DNA of 64,000 nucleotides. It comes from Nannocystis pusilla (GTDB lineage: Bacteria; Myxococcota_A; Polyangia; Nannocystales; Nannocystaceae). The DNA lies in NCBI RefSeq assembly GCF_026626665.1, contig NZ_JAPNKE010000002.1, positions 946,001 to 1,010,000 of the forward strand. Direction: 5' to 3'. Under the pieces are notes generated by a model that was given only the letters and a program-made list of their open reading frames with translations, ran no database searches and was not told the origin of the DNA. This document shows, in pieces, positions 45,862-56,086 of the stretch (its first letter is position 1; every line of letters begins with the position of its first letter). A program made the position numbers and the translations under genes.

Positions 45862-46854
45862 CTATCCGCTGGCGGCGACGGCGACCACGGTGGCCTGACG
45901 CGCGGCGACGAGGGCCTGGATGTCGAGCAGCAGCTTGGCGTCGGCGAGCGGGCCGAGAGCGCCGTCCTCGCCGACCAGGTGGACGAACGCGAGGTTGGCG
46001 GCGAGCCCGAGGTCGCCGCGGCGAGACCACCACCGACTCGCGGTCAACCGATCGCGGATGGCGAGCACGTTGGCGACGATCCGCTCGACCGGGAGGGCGA
46101 GGAAGCACAGGATCGCCAGGTCGTCGTACTCCTGCTGGCCGATCTTGGCCCCGGCGGCGCGGAACTGCTGGACCACGAGGGCGAACCGCTCGGCGATCTC
46201 GAGCGCGCCGAGGCGGGTGAGGTAGAGGATGTTGGCGGCCGTCTGCAAGGCGTTGCCCTGCCACAGCCCGGCGCGCTCGTGCAGCGCGCGATAGATGGCC
46301 TCGATGCCGGCGCCGATGTCCGCGGGCGTGCCCTCGCAGCCGACCATCATGGCGCAGGCGGGGAAGTCCTCGGGGCCGGTCAGCCACCAGTGATAGCGCT
46401 TCATCTCGGCGTAGATCGCCGCGAAGCGCTCGACGTGGGCGCGGGTGGCGGGGGCGCCGCCGAGCGCGCGTCGCAGCACCAGCGCGGCGAGGGTCTCGTA
46501 GACGCCGCCGCGGCGCACGCCGACGTCGCGGAACAGGGCGGCGACGCGGTCGACCTCGGCGACGAAGGCGTCGGCCCGGTCGCCGGTCTTGACGAGCTGC
46601 GAGGCGAGCACGCGGCGGGTGTCGCCGGGGGTGCTGCTCCACCAGCCGAACCGCTGCGCGAGCTCGCGGTCGCATTCGCGGACCTGCTCGGCGATGGCGT
46701 CGGGTTCGCCGGGCACGCCGAGCAGGTTGATGGCGACGAGGCGCAGCGAGTCGCCGTTGCCGCCGAGGTGCTCCAGCGCCGCGAACAGCGCCTGGAAGCG
46801 GGCGAACGGGTCGGCGGCGGGGCCGGGCACGGCGTGCTGGTCGCGGAACGACAT
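45862..46854 (-). CDS. DUF4003-like protein
   Basis: 330 aa, all-helical and soluble. Phrases such as RVLASQLVKTGDRADAFVAE and VGVRRGGVYETLAALVLRRA, with ERFAAIYAEMKRYHWWLTGP, fit DUF4003 proteins, whose function is unknown. No signal peptide. Neighbours are a VWA lipoprotein upstream (20-bp gap) and a membrane protein downstream. Confidence 0.6.
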   Translation of the reverse strand: MSFRDQHAVPGPAADPFARFQALFAALEHLGGNGDSLRLVAINLLGVPGEPDAIAEQVRECDRELAQRFGWWSSTPGDTRRVLASQLVKTGDRADAFVAEVDRVAALFRDVGVRRGGVYETLAALVLRRALGGAPATRAHVERFAAIYAEMKRYHWWLTGPEDFPACAMMVGCEGTPADIGAGIEAIYRALHERAGLWQGNALQTAANILYLTRLGALEIAERFALVVQQFRAAGAKIGQQEYDDLAILCFLALPVERIVANVLAIRDRLTASRWWSRRGDLGLAANLAFVHLVGEDGALGPLADAKLLLDIQALVAARQATVVAVAASG

Positions 46855-46873
46855 GGCGCGCCCGGTCAGTCTA

Positions 46874-48187
46874 TCACTGGGCGATGATGGTCTCGCAGCC
46901 GAACTCGATGTTGATCTTGGCGTCGGGCACGCCCTGGATCTTGGCGCAGGTCTGCGGACACACGAAGATCTTGGTCGGGTTCTGCTCGTCGTCGTAGTAC
47001 CAGCCGTCGCTGACGTTCGCGCACTCGGCCGGGCTCGGGACCTTGCCGAAGGTCTCGGGGGTGCCGTCGTCGAACTCGACGTTGACCTTGTCGAAGTCGA
47101 TCGGCTCGCCCATCGGCTCGGGGATGTTCCACTCGCAGGCGAGGGTGGCGTTCTCGATGACCTGGGTCGACAGCTCGTCGAACACCGGGGTGAAGTTCTG
47201 CAGGCAGAGGTCGCCCCACTTGCCGCCGGTGTTGGCGATGAGGTCGAGGTAGACGTCGCCGGCGTCGGCCGTGAAGGCGCAGCACACCGCGTTCTGGATG
47301 CACCACAGGACGTCGCTGGGGCCCTTGGCGCCGCAGATCGCGTGCATCTTGTAGTCGGTCATGCCGGGCTCCAGCGCCTTGAACTGGGTGTCGAAGGCGT
47401 TCGCGCCGAGGTCGGAGTCGTCGTCGGTGACGACGACGACGTGGGTGGCGGCGTCGGGGCGCAGCAGGTCCTTGTATTGCGGGTAGGTGCTGAGGATGAG
47501 CTGCAGCGCGTTGTTGCTGCCGACGCCCTGATTGATGCGGGTGTAGGTCGGCGGCTTGCTGTCGGCTGGACAGTTGCCGGAGCCGAGCGGGGCGCCGACG
47601 CAGATGCTGTTGTCGGAGATCACGATGACGCGGACGTCGATGCCGCTGTTGATGATCTTGGCCGAGAACTGGTTCATGTTGGCCTGGACGCTGGCGATCT
47701 CCATGTCCATCGAGCCCGAGTTGTCGATGGCGAAGATGATGTCGGCCGGCTGCTTCTTGTTCGTCGCCGTCTCGCTGACCGCGGCGCAGTCGCCCGTGGT
47801 GCCGTCGGTGGTGGCGAGGCTCGTCGACGTGGTGGTGGTGTCGTCGCCGGTGGTGGTGGTGGTGGTATCGAGCGTCGTGGTGCTGGGATTGCTCGTGGTG
47901 CCGGTGGTGTCGGGCCCGGTGGTGTCGACCGGCGCGGTCGTGCCCGTGGTCGGGTCGCCGGTGGTCGGACCGGTGCCCGTCGATTCGGTGCCGCTGTTGC
48001 CGGAGGTGCTCTCGGTCCCGGCAGTGGCGGTGGCGGTGGTAGTGGCGGTGGTAGTGGCGGTGACCGTGCCGCTGGCCGAGGTCACGCCGGTGCCCGAGGC
48101 GCTGCCGGTGGCGACGCCGCCGTCGTCACCGCAAGCGGCGAGCAGGAGAGAACAAGTAACGAGGAATTCGAGGCTACGCTGCGACAT
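46874..48187 (-). CDS. VWA-domain lipoprotein with Thr/Ser linker
   Basis: 437 aa from ATG 48187, intact. Lipoprotein signal SLEFLVTCSLLLAACGDDGG, then an unusually long (~115 aa) linker of Thr/Ser/Gly/Ala. The VWA domain shows PADIIFAIDNSGSMDMEIAS (MIDAS DxSxS), NQFSAKIINSGIDVRVIVIS and ATHVVVVTDDDSDLGANAFD. The C-terminal part has Cys pairs (AICGAKGPSDVLWCIQNAVC, WYYDDEQNPTKIFVCPQTC), likely disulfides. The layout is common in myxobacteria; it is probably a surface adhesion protein. No family palindrome inside. Confidence 0.85.
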   Translation of the reverse strand: MSQRSLEFLVTCSLLLAACGDDGGVATGSASGTGVTSASGTVTATTTATTTATATAGTESTSGNSGTESTGTGPTTGDPTTGTTAPVDTTGPDTTGTTSNPSTTTLDTTTTTTGDDTTTTSTSLATTDGTTGDCAAVSETATNKKQPADIIFAIDNSGSMDMEIASVQANMNQFSAKIINSGIDVRVIVISDNSICVGAPLGSGNCPADSKPPTYTRINQGVGSNNALQLILSTYPQYKDLLRPDAATHVVVVTDDDSDLGANAFDTQFKALEPGMTDYKMHAICGAKGPSDVLWCIQNAVCCAFTADAGDVYLDLIANTGGKWGDLCLQNFTPVFDELSTQVIENATLACEWNIPEPMGEPIDFDKVNVEFDDGTPETFGKVPSPAECANVSDGWYYDDEQNPTKIFVCPQTCAKIQGVPDAKINIEFGCETIIAQ

Positions 48188-48402
48188 CACACAATCTCCG
48201 ACGCCGCGACGGAAGCACAGGTCGCCCCCGGCTTTCAATCGGCAGGGCGGTGTACCTGCAACGAAGGCCGCGTGACCTTCCATGTCGGGGCGCGGCCTTT
48301 CAGGCGAGTCAGAGATTGGCGTGTCGCCGGGCTCGAGGCCCGCGCGCTCCTGAGGGCGAATGACCCCGAGGAACGCGGCGGGCCCCCGCCGCTCCCGTCG
48401 CT

Positions 48403-49346
48403 TCAGCGATAGGTCGACACCTGGGCCTGCATGCGGCTGGCCTGGCCGGCCGTGAAGTTGGTCATGCAAGCATCGTCGGTGTAATCCATGTAGTTCCGGA
48501 TCGGGTCTTCGCCGGCGGCGGGGCAGGTGTTGCGGCCCACGGGGCAGCCGAACGCGGCCGACTTCTCGGCCGGGGTGTCGTCGACGAGGTCGCCCTGCTT
48601 GGAGCAGCCGCCCTGGAAGGTGTGATAGAGGCCCATCCAGTGGCCGACCTCGTGGACGCCGGTCATGCCGAGGTTGTAAGGCACCGCGTTGCCGCCCGGC
48701 AGGCTGGCGTTGAGGATCACCACGCCGTCGTACTTCGGGTTGCTGTTGTACTGGGAGGGAAGGTGGCCCAGCCGAGCAAGCCCTGGCCGATGTTGCCGGT
48801 GTAGATGTTGAGGGTCTCCTTGCCGCCCTTGCGCAGGGCGTTCTTCGCCTGCACCTCGGCCGAGCTGCCGGAGGCCATCGTGTACCAGGCGTTGTTGTTG
48901 GTCCGGTCGACACCCGCCAGCGCGAACGAGAAGCCGGTCCCGGCGTAGGTCAGATTGAGGAGGTTCAGCTGGGCGTTGATCTGCTGGTCGCTGACGTCGC
49001 CCTGGCCGGAGTTGTTGCGGATGACGTGGAACCACACCGGGATGGCCGCCCGCGTGCCGTCGATCGTCTGCGAGGGGCCGGCGGCGAAGCGATGCAGGAA
49101 GTCGGCCTCCATCGCCGCGATCTCGAAGGCGCTCGGGTGAACGCCGCAGCGGCCGTGCAAGGCCTGCTCTTCAGCGGCCGCCAGGTCTTCCACACAGGCG
49201 TCGTCGTCCATCTCGCAGATGTCGCGGGCGTCCTCGTCGAGGTCGAGAACAACGTCCTGCGCCTCGCCAGGGGTGGAATCGTCAGAGACATCGCAAGCGA
49301 GCGCACACGCGCCGAGGATCGTGCACCAGAGAGTCGTGGTCTTCAT
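48403..49346 (-). CDS. Pappalysin-like (M43) zinc metalloprotease lipoprotein, apparent frameshift
   Basis: About 314 aa. ATG 49346 follows GGAGCTC. Lipoprotein signal [20 protein letters not shown], then an acidic pro-region with Cys. The M43 domain starts at [20 protein letters not shown]. After one added base near 48765 it continues [20 protein letters not shown] and [20 protein letters not shown], where HExGHxxGLxH binds zinc. [20 protein letters not shown] with [11 protein letters not shown] is the Met-turn region. Likely a secreted protease for prey or matrix degradation. Confidence 0.85.
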
Positions 49347-49511
49347 GAGCTCCTTACAGCCCGATCACGGGCCCATCGTAGAGTAAACAACTTCGTCCAG
49401 GAGGAACCAGCAGCGATGACGCGCCTGCGTCGTACAGGCCACGGGTCCGCTTCTGTATGTGAACGCGATTGCCCCTGTCGCGCCCGGGCGAATGTGCGAA
49501 GGTTACGCGTC

Positions 49512-50972
49512 ATGCAGACTCGATTGACCTGGATTGCTGCCGGCTTGTGCGTGGCGGCGTGTGGTCCTGCACCCCGGAGAACGAGACGGAGGGAGCGCAG
49601 ACGTCGACGTCGACGACGGGCTCGTCGACGGGAGATCCATCGCCGACCGAGCCGTCCGCGACGGTGCCGACGAGCGCGACGAGCGAGACCAGCGGGACGT
49701 CGGGCCCGGCGCCGGAGTGCCAGTCGGACGCGGACTGCGAGGGCTTTTGCGAGTACTGCGTGGAGGGCGAGTGCTACGACGCGGTCGGCTGCTGCGCGGT
49801 GGTGCCGAACCTCGATGGCGCAGCAAGCTGCGCTGTCAGGGCTACGAATGCTACGCGGACGACGAATGTGACGAGGGCCACGAGTGCGTCGGCCCAGGGT
49901 GGTGCGACCCGATCGCGGCGATACCGGTGTGCGAGCGGCTGCCGCTGACGCTGTCGGAGCCGTGGCTGGATGGCTCTCCGAGCGCGCTGGCGCTGGTCGA
50001 CGTCGACGGCGACGCGGCGCTCGACGTGGTGGCGTTGGAGCCGGACGCGGGCGCGGTCGAGGTGCTGCTCGGCGACGGGCTCGGGGGTTCGCGCCGGGGG
50101 TGGCGTTCCCGACCGACATGTTCGGGGGCACGCAGCGGCTGGCGGTGGCGGACTTCGACGGCGACGGGGCGTCGGACCTGGCGGTGTCCCGGGCAGCGCC
50201 CGTCGGCGAGCTGCACCTGCTGTTCGGGCAGGACGGGATGTTCGCGGCGCCGGTGAAGGAGACGCTGGGCGCGACCCCGGAGCAGCTGTGGGCCGGCGAC
50301 TTCGACGGCGACGGGCGAGCCGACCTGCTGGCCCGCGGCGCCGATCCGGCGCAGCCGATCGCGCTGCGCCTGGGCGACGGGATGGGCGGCTTCGGCGAGC
50401 CGTTCGGGGCGGCGCTGCGCGGGGTGATGTTCGCGACGTCGGTCGGTGCGGTCGCCGGAGACCCGGCCAGGCTCGACCTGCTGGCGACGGTGGCGAGCCC
50501 GCCGGCGGTCGACGTGCTCGAGTTCGTGGCGGGGATCGGGCTGCAGCCGATCGCCGGGGTGACGGCGCCGGGGATTCGCGCGCTCGACAGCGTGGTGGCA
50601 GGGGACGTCGACGGCGACGGGCTGACGGACCTGATCGGGCACCGCAAGCCGCCGCCGGAGCTCGACCTGCTGACGATCTGGTCTTTGGGCCAGCCGATGC
50701 CGGACTTTCACGTCGAAGAAGGGCGGCTGCTCGGGCCCGTGGCCGACGTCGACGGCGACGGGGCGGGCGAGGTGTTGGCCGCGGGATCAGGGCGGGTGCA
50801 CGTGATCTTCGTGGCCGGCGGCGACGGGCCGTGCGTGCAGAGCGTGCCGTTCAGCCCGGGCATCACGCCCCAGGCGCTGGCGGCCGGCGACGTCGACGGC
50901 GACGGGCGGGCCGACGTGGTGGCAGCCGCGCCAGAGCTGGCGGCTTTCACGCTGGCGCGGACCGGGCCGTGA
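49512..50972 (+). CDS. FG-GAP/VCBS-repeat lipoprotein, three apparent frameshifts
   Basis: About 487 aa. ATG 49512 opens a lipoprotein signal (RLTWIAAGLCVAACGP), followed in another frame by a Thr/Ser linker and a Cys-rich EGF-like module (CQSDADCEGFCEYCVEGECY, YECYADDECDEGHECVGPGW). The rest is an integrin-like beta-propeller with Ca-binding loops: LVDVDGDAALDVVAL, VADFDGDGASDLAVS, AGDFDGDGRADLLARG, VAGDVDGDGLTDLIG, VADVDGDGAGEVLA, AAGDVDGDGRADVVAAA. Three single missing bases (near 49575, 49820 and 50095) unify the frame. Probably a calcium-stabilised extracellular binding protein. Its stop abuts a palindrome cluster. Confidence 0.78.
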
Positions 50973-51025
50973 GGACCTGTCACGGAGGGCATGCCCGATC
51001 GGGCATGTTCTCAGGGGCATGTTTT
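50972..51025. repeat. Palindrome-family cluster at convergent gene ends
   Basis: GGACCTGTC, GGGCATGCCCgatcGGGCATG and GGGGCATG within 54 bases, between the FG-GAP gene and the convergent hydroxylase, whose last codons it encodes (MPDRACPP). Confidence 0.6.
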
Positions 51026-51677
51026 TGGAATAGGTGCGAAAGACCAGGTCCCATAGCGGGCTCGAGATGCCGAAGTCGCGCGCGCGGTCGCCGAAGTGGT
51101 GGCGCAGGTGACGGCGGCGGACGGCCCGGCCGAGGGCGGTGCGCGGGCGCCGGTGGTGGGCGACGAGGTGGGCCCACTCGTAGGCGAGGTAGCCGAGCAG
51201 GGTGCCGGCGAGGAGCGGCCAGCGGGCGTCGGGGCCGAAGGCGAGGCCGTAGACGCCGAACAGCAGCAGGGCCAGGCCGCCGCTGTAGAGCGGGGTGGCG
51301 ACCAGGCGGTCGCGGTCGTTCGGGGCGACGTGGTGGTGGCGGTGGACGATGAAGCTGGTGACCTGCCGCGCGGGGGTGGTCGGGGCCAGGTGGAAGAAGC
51401 CGCGGTGCAGCCAGTACTCGACGAAGGTCCACACCAGCCAGCCGCCGGCGACCAGGAGGGCCAGCGACGCGGGGCGGTAGGCGGCTGTCCCGAAGACCAG
51501 ACCGGCGGCGATCGGGCCGGCCCACAGGAGGTAAGGGCTGGCCCAGTGGGCCCGCGTCAGGCGCTCGTACAGCGGGCGGTGGAAGAAGCGCGGGGACCTG
51601 GCCTGAAGGTCAGGTTTGGCCTCGGGCCCGAGCGCGGCGGCGAGCAGCGCGTCGGTGAGGACCGGGTGGCGCGCCAC
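50980..51677 (-). CDS. Fatty acid hydroxylase / sterol desaturase family protein, apparent frameshift at the end
   Basis: About 232 aa from GTG 51677. Membrane-bound di-iron family with His boxes HRGFFH, IVHRHHHVAP, WAHLVAHHRRP and RRHLRHHFGD, interleaved with four hydrophobic segments. The domain ends with ISSPLWDLVFRTYSK. The literal frame then runs 186 bases into the convergent FG-GAP gene, to 50787. One missing A in the AAAAA run near 51025 gives a stop at 50980, which I adopt. It would hydroxylate a fatty acyl or carotenoid chain. Starts right after the SpoU methyltransferase stop. Confidence 0.8.
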
Positions 51678-51679
51678 GA

Positions 51680-52467
51680 CTACTCCGCGGCGGGGGTCCG
51701 GTGGCAGCGCCAGAACTCGCCGAGCACGACGGCGGCGGCGCAGGCGACGTTGAGGCTGTCGAGCGCGCCGGTGCCGGGGATGTGGACGGTGTCGTCGGCC
51801 ATGTTAAGGAGCGCAGGGGCGAGGCCGTCGGCCTCGGCGCCCAGCATGATGATGGACCGCGGCGGCAGCGGGGCGCTGTACAGCGAGCGCTTGGCCCGGG
51901 CGGCGGTGGCGATCAGGCGGAAGCCGGCCCGCCGCGCGGCGACCAACGGGCCGGTGCCGTCGGCGACGGGGACGACGTCGACGAACTCGGCGCCGCCCTC
52001 GGCGGTGCGCAGCATGGCCGGCGAGGCGTGCGTCTCGAGGCCGCCGGCGAGCACCGCGTCGACGTCGAAGTGGGCGCACACGCGGACGATGGCGCCGAGG
52101 TTGTGCGGGTTGCCGACGCCGCCGAGGTAGAGGAGGCAGCGCGGGCGCGTCGGGTCGCGCCGCTGCAGCGCGCTCCCGAGGCCGATCGCCGGGCGCTCGC
52201 GGGCGATGAAGCAGATGCCCTCGTGGTGGACGGACTGGGTGATCCGCTCGAGCTCGTCGTCCTCGACGATGTGGTAGGCGATCCGGCGCTCGGCGCAGCG
52301 CTTGAGGAAAGAGCCGAACGCGGGCAGCCGCGAGGGTGGACGTAGACGCGGCGGACGTCGTCGGGGCGGCGAGCGGCGAGCGCCAGGCAGGCGTTGACGC
52401 CGCAGACCTTCATCTCGGGGGCGGCCGGGGCGGCGGGGGCCTTGGGGCTTTTCAGGGCGCGTTGCAT
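51680..52467 (-). CDS. SpoU/TrmH-family RNA 2'-O-ribose methyltransferase, apparent frameshift
   Basis: About 262 aa from ATG 52467. The N-terminal substrate-binding domain starts KVCGVNACLALAARRPDDVR and, after one missing base near 52335, continues LPAFGSFLKRCAERRIAYHI then HEGICFIARER. The SPOUT domain has GGVGNPHNLGAIVRV (motif 1), MLGAEADGLAP (motif 2) and PGTGALDSLNVACAAAVVL (motif 3), which forms the trefoil knot that binds SAM. It would methylate rRNA or tRNA guanosine; the exact target is unknown. Confidence 0.85.
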
Positions 52468-52533
52468 GCGGGCGCCGGAGGTATAGCAGGCGCCCGCGGG
52501 GCTCCGGCGCCGGCGCTCGTGAGCCCGGTCGGG

Positions 52534-55392
52534 TCAGGCGGGGCGCCCGGCCAGGTGATCGTAGACGACGCCGTACTGCCGCTGGAGCTCGCCGAACAGG
52601 AGCGGGGCGTGCAGCAGGTCGCCGGCGCGGCTCTTGGCCTCGAGGGCGGCGGCGAGGGCGTGGAGGCTCATCAGCCGCAGGCCGCCGGAGCTGCCCTTGA
52701 GGCTGTGCGCGGCCTCTCGCACGCCGTCGACGTCGCCGCCGGCGATGGCGAGGCGCAGGCGCTCCATCAGCTCGTCGGCCTCGCGCAGGAACAGGGCCGC
52801 GATCTCGTCGGCCGTGGCGGCGCCCAGCAGGTCGCGCAGCTGGCGGTAGCCGGCCGTCGCCTCGCGCTCGAGCTCCGTCGGGGTCGACACCAGCGAAGGA
52901 TCGAGCTGCGGCGGCGGCGGCGGGACCTCGATGGGCCGGCGCGACCGCTCGAGCGCGGCCCTCAGCTCGCGGATCTGGATCGGCTTGCTGACGTAGTCGT
53001 CCATGCCGGCGGCGAGGCAGGCCTCGCGGTCGCTGTCCATGGCGTTGGCGGTCATGGCGACGATGCGCGGCTGCGGCCCGCCGCTGCGGCGGATGAGCCG
53101 CGTCGCCTCGAGGCCGTCCATCTCCGGCATCTGCACGTCCATGAGGACGATGTCGTAGGCGTGACGGCTGATGGCGTCGAGCGCCTCGATGCCGTGGAAG
53201 GCGCAGTCGGCCCGGTAGCCGAACCGCTCCAACATCAACAGCATGAGCTTCTGGTTGGTGGCGTTGTCCTCGGCGACGAGGATCCGCAGCGGCAGGCGCT
53301 CGGCCAGGGTCGGGTCGAACTCGGACGCGCCGAGCTCGACCCGCGGCTTCGGCTGGGCGTCGCCCTCGCCGAGCACGCTGGCCAGCGCGGCCAGCAGCGA
53401 GGCGCCCTTGATCGGCTTGCTGACCAATGCGTCATGTTCTTCGAGACCTGTCCCATAGGACCGCCTCGCCATCGGCGCGAGCAGGACCACCGGGACGTGG
53501 GCGTCGCGCAGGGCGGCGAGCAGCTCCTTGTGGCGCTCGTCGGGCAAGAGGGTGTCGACGACCGCGACGTCGACGGCGACCTCGCGCAGGCCGGCCAGCG
53601 CCTCGCCGGCGGTGGCGAAGGCGAGCGTCTGCAGGCCCCAGGCGTGGGCGTGGCCGGACAGCAGGCGCCGCTGCGGGCCGCTGGCGTCGACGAGCAGCAG
53701 CTGCTTGCCGCGGAAGCGGCCGTCGTGGTCGGCGACGATGACCTGCGGGCTCGGCTCGCTGGCGGCGTCGATGGTGAAGTAGAAGGTCGAGCCGCGGTCG
53801 ACCTCGCTGACGGCCCACATGGTGCCGCCGAGCATCTCGGCCAGGCGCTTGCTGATCGCCAGGCCGAGGCCGGTGCCGCCGAAGCGCCGGGTGGTCGAGC
53901 TGTCGAGCTGGCTGAAGCTCTGGAACAGCCGATCCATGCGGTCGGCGCGGATGCCGATGCCGGTGTCCTCGACCGCGAACAGGAGGCCGTAGCGCGGGGG
54001 GCCGTCGCCGGGGCGCCGCACGCCGCGGACGCTGACGTCGAGGCTGATGTCGCCGTGGGCGGTGAACTTGACGGCGTTGCTGAGGAGGTTGAGGAGGATC
54101 TGGCGCAGGCGCGTGGAGTCGGTGACGAGCCGGCGCGGGACGTCGGCGGCGATCGAGACGGCGATGTTGAGCGGCTTATCGCCGAGCTTGCTGGCGGCCA
54201 CGAGGTCGACCACGCCGTCGATGAACTCCTGCAGGTTGAAGGCCTCGCTCTCGAGCTCGAGCTTGTTGGCCTCGATCTTCGAGAAGTCGAGGATGTCGTT
54301 GATGATGGTCAGCAGCGACTCGCACGAGGAGCGCAGGGTGTCGACGAAGTCGCGCTGCTCGCTGCTCAGCGGGGTGTCGAGGAGCAGCCCCGTCATGCCG
54401 ATGATGGCGTTCATCGGCGTGCGGATCTCGTGGCTCATGTTGGCGAGGAAGGTGCCCTTGGCGGCGTTGGCGGCCTCGGCGGCCTCCTTGGCGGCGGCCA
54501 GCGCCTGCTGGGCCCGCTTGCGCTCGGTGATGTCGGTGACGCTGGCGCGCACGAGGTTGCGGCCGCTGGCCGGCAGGCGCACCAGCCGGACCTCGCACGG
54601 GATGTCCTGCCCGGCGCCGTTGCGGTGGACCCACTCGAACACGGGCGCCTCGCCGGCCATGGCCGCGAGCACGTGCTCGCGCGCCCCCTCGAGCGAGTTG
54701 CGGCCGTCGGGCTGGACCGGCGGGCTCATGATGCCGGGGCCGACGTGCATGAGCTCCTCGCGCGAGAGGCCGTACAGCCGGAGGGCGTTGGCGTTGGGAT
54801 CGACGAACAGCCCGGTGTTGCCGTCGACGACGAGGATGGCGTCCGGGGCGTACTCGAACAGGGTCCGGAACCGCTCCTCGCTCTCGCGCAGCGCGGCCTC
54901 GGCCTTGCGACGCTCGGCCAGCTCCTGGCGGGCGGTGATGTAGAGGCCGGCGTTGACGACGCTGATCGCCAGCAGGCCCGCGAACGGGGCCATCTCGGCC
55001 AGGGTCATGGCGTCGACGGCCGACAGGCCGGTGAGGCCGCCGACGACCATCACGCCGAGCCTCCGCTCGTGCGTCTCGACCGGCGTCAGCGCGAGGCCGA
55101 TCGAGCTGTCGTGGGTGGGCGGGACCAGCAGCGCGTGCCCGGAGCGCCACACCTCCCCCACCGGACCGCGGTCGCCCTCGATGTGCTCGCCGAGCGAGCG
55201 GATCACCGAGCTCGCGCCGGCGATCGCCCGCAGGCCCTCGGGCTGAGCGAGGTAGAAGGCCGCGCCGACGCCGTCGAAGAACTGCTCGGCGTGCCACAAG
55301 ATCGAGCCGACCAACGCCGGCAGGTCGACCTGCTCGCCGAGGCCGCGCCGGATGTCGTGCATCGCCGCGAGGTAGTGGTCACGCCACGGCAA
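52534..55392 (-). CDS. Hybrid sensor histidine kinase (GAF-PAS-HisKA-HATPase-REC-REC-Hpt)
   Basis: 952 aa, intact. TTG 55392 is preferred because GGGAG lies five bases upstream; ATG 55362 is an alternative. The GAF-like domain covers ~10-160 and PAS ~165-300 ([20 protein letters not shown]). HisKA has [20 protein letters not shown] (phospho-His). HATPase has [25 protein letters not shown] and [16 protein letters not shown]. The first receiver is weak ([15 protein letters not shown]); the second is clear ([34 protein letters not shown]). The Hpt domain is at the C-terminus ([19 protein letters not shown]). Palindrome 53432-53457 encodes [11 protein letters not shown]. No membrane segment: a cytoplasmic phosphorelay. 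Confidence 0.93.
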   Translation of the reverse strand: MPWRDHYLAAMHDIRRGLGEQVDLPALVGSILWHAEQFFDGVGAAFYLAQPEGLRAIAGASSVIRSLGEHIEGDRGPVGEVWRSGHALLVPPTHDSSIGLALTPVETHERRLGVMVVGGLTGLSAVDAMTLAEMAPFAGLLAISVVNAGLYITARQELAERRKAEAALRESEERFRTLFEYAPDAILVVDGNTGLFVDPNANALRLYGLSREELMHVGPGIMSPPVQPDGRNSLEGAREHVLAAMAGEAPVFEWVHRNGAGQDIPCEVRLVRLPASGRNLVRASVTDITERKRAQQALAAAKEAAEAANAAKGTFLANMSHEIRTPMNAIIGMTGLLLDTPLSSEQRDFVDTLRSSCESLLTIINDILDFSKIEANKLELESEAFNLQEFIDGVVDLVAASKLGDKPLNIAVSIAADVPRRLVTDSTRLRQILLNLLSNAVKFTAHGDISLDVSVRGVRRPGDGPPRYGLLFAVEDTGIGIRADRMDRLFQSFSQLDSSTTRRFGGTGLGLAISKRLAEMLGGTMWAVSEVDRGSTFYFTIDAASEPSPQVIVADHDGRFRGKQLLLVDASGPQRRLLSGHAHAWGLQTLAFATAGEALAGLREVAVDVAVVDTLLPDERHKELLAALRDAHVPVVLLAPMARRSYGTGLEEHDALVSKPIKGASLLAALASVLGEGDAQPKPRVELGASEFDPTLAERLPLRILVAEDNATNQKLMLLMLERFGYRADCAFHGIEALDAISRHAYDIVLMDVQMPEMDGLEATRLIRRSGGPQPRIVAMTANAMDSDREACLAAGMDDYVSKPIQIRELRAALERSRRPIEVPPPPPQLDPSLVSTPTELEREATAGYRQLRDLLGAATADEIAALFLREADELMERLRLAIAGGDVDGVREAAHSLKGSSGGLRLMSLHALAAALEAKSRAGDLLHAPLLFGELQRQYGVVYDHLAGRPA
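53432..53457. repeat. Palindrome-family copy inside the hybrid kinase gene
   Basis: TCATGTTCTTCGAGACCTGTCCC: two half-sites in the short loop between the two receiver-like regions. Confidence 0.45.
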
Positions 55393-55913
55393 ACCGAACT
55401 CCCGAGTGCCCCTGCGCCGTCATCACCGGTTGCTCTGTGGCAAGGTGTACCAAAACTCGCCACGCTCACGCGCAGCGGCGCGCGCGCCGAGGGCCTCCAC
55501 GTCGCGTCCATACGCTGTTCTCGCGCCTCACCCCAGGGCCACGCGCGGGGAGATCTCCGGGACAGGATCACCGCCACAACGGCGCGCAGGGGCCGCTGTG
55601 CGCTGTTCAAGCGCAGACCGGGCGATGCGGACCGGACCGCGCCCGAATCGCGACGGCGTACTGCGGCGTCGACCTCGCGGGCGTCGCCCAGTGCGCAGTC
55701 CCCGTGCGTGGACCGAGGCGATCGCGCGAGCGATGCCGCCGCGCCGAAGCCGCGCGCAGCCGGGGGCGTGAGGACATGTCTCTGTAGACATGTCTCAGTG
55801 GGCATGTCTTATGAGACATGTCTGAATAAGCATGGCTGTTCGAGCATGTCCTGAGGGACATGTCGACGCGAAGGGACAGGCCGCTCGCGCGTGCGGGCTC
55901 GGGCCGGCTCGCG
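55393..55913. other. Intergenic region with tandem palindrome cluster, no gene seen
   Basis: Upstream of the hybrid kinase and downstream of the second sensor gene. 55393-55770 shows nothing I can assign. 55771-55880 is the densest repeat cluster of the window, described separately. Confidence 0.45.
55771..55880. repeat. Densest tandem cluster of the palindrome family
   Basis: Seven to eight units in 110 bases: GGACATGTC, AGACATGTC, GGCATGTC, AGACATGTC, AGCATGGC, AGCATGTCC, GGACATGTCG and GGGACAGG. The spacing is 13-20 bases. Four exact GACATGTC cores occur here. Confidence 0.75.
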
Positions 55914-56086
55914 GCGCGTCAGCCCGGGCGGGTGTCGAGCGCCTGGCGGACGCGGGCGGCGAGGGCTTCGAAGCTGCCGGACACGACCACGCCCTCGCGG
56001 CGCGCGTCAGCCCGGGCGGGTGTCGAGCGCCTGGCGGACGCGGGCGGCGAGGGCTTCGAAGCTGCCGGACACGACCACGCCCTCGC
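55914..56086. repeat. Tandem duplication of a sensor gene 3' end
   Basis: 55914-55998 and 56002-56086 are an essentially perfect 85-bp direct repeat with an 88-bp period. It covers the last ~26 codons and the stop of the minus-strand gene ending at 56007; the extra copy lies downstream of the stop. Confidence 0.88.

Noticed and set aside
48198..48402. Gene between the VWA and protease genes
   Set aside because: No frame with coding character; ordinary intergenic sequence.
55771..55880. CRISPR-like array
   Set aside because: Units are only ~10 bases, spacers are 4-10 bases and not unique, and there are no cas genes.
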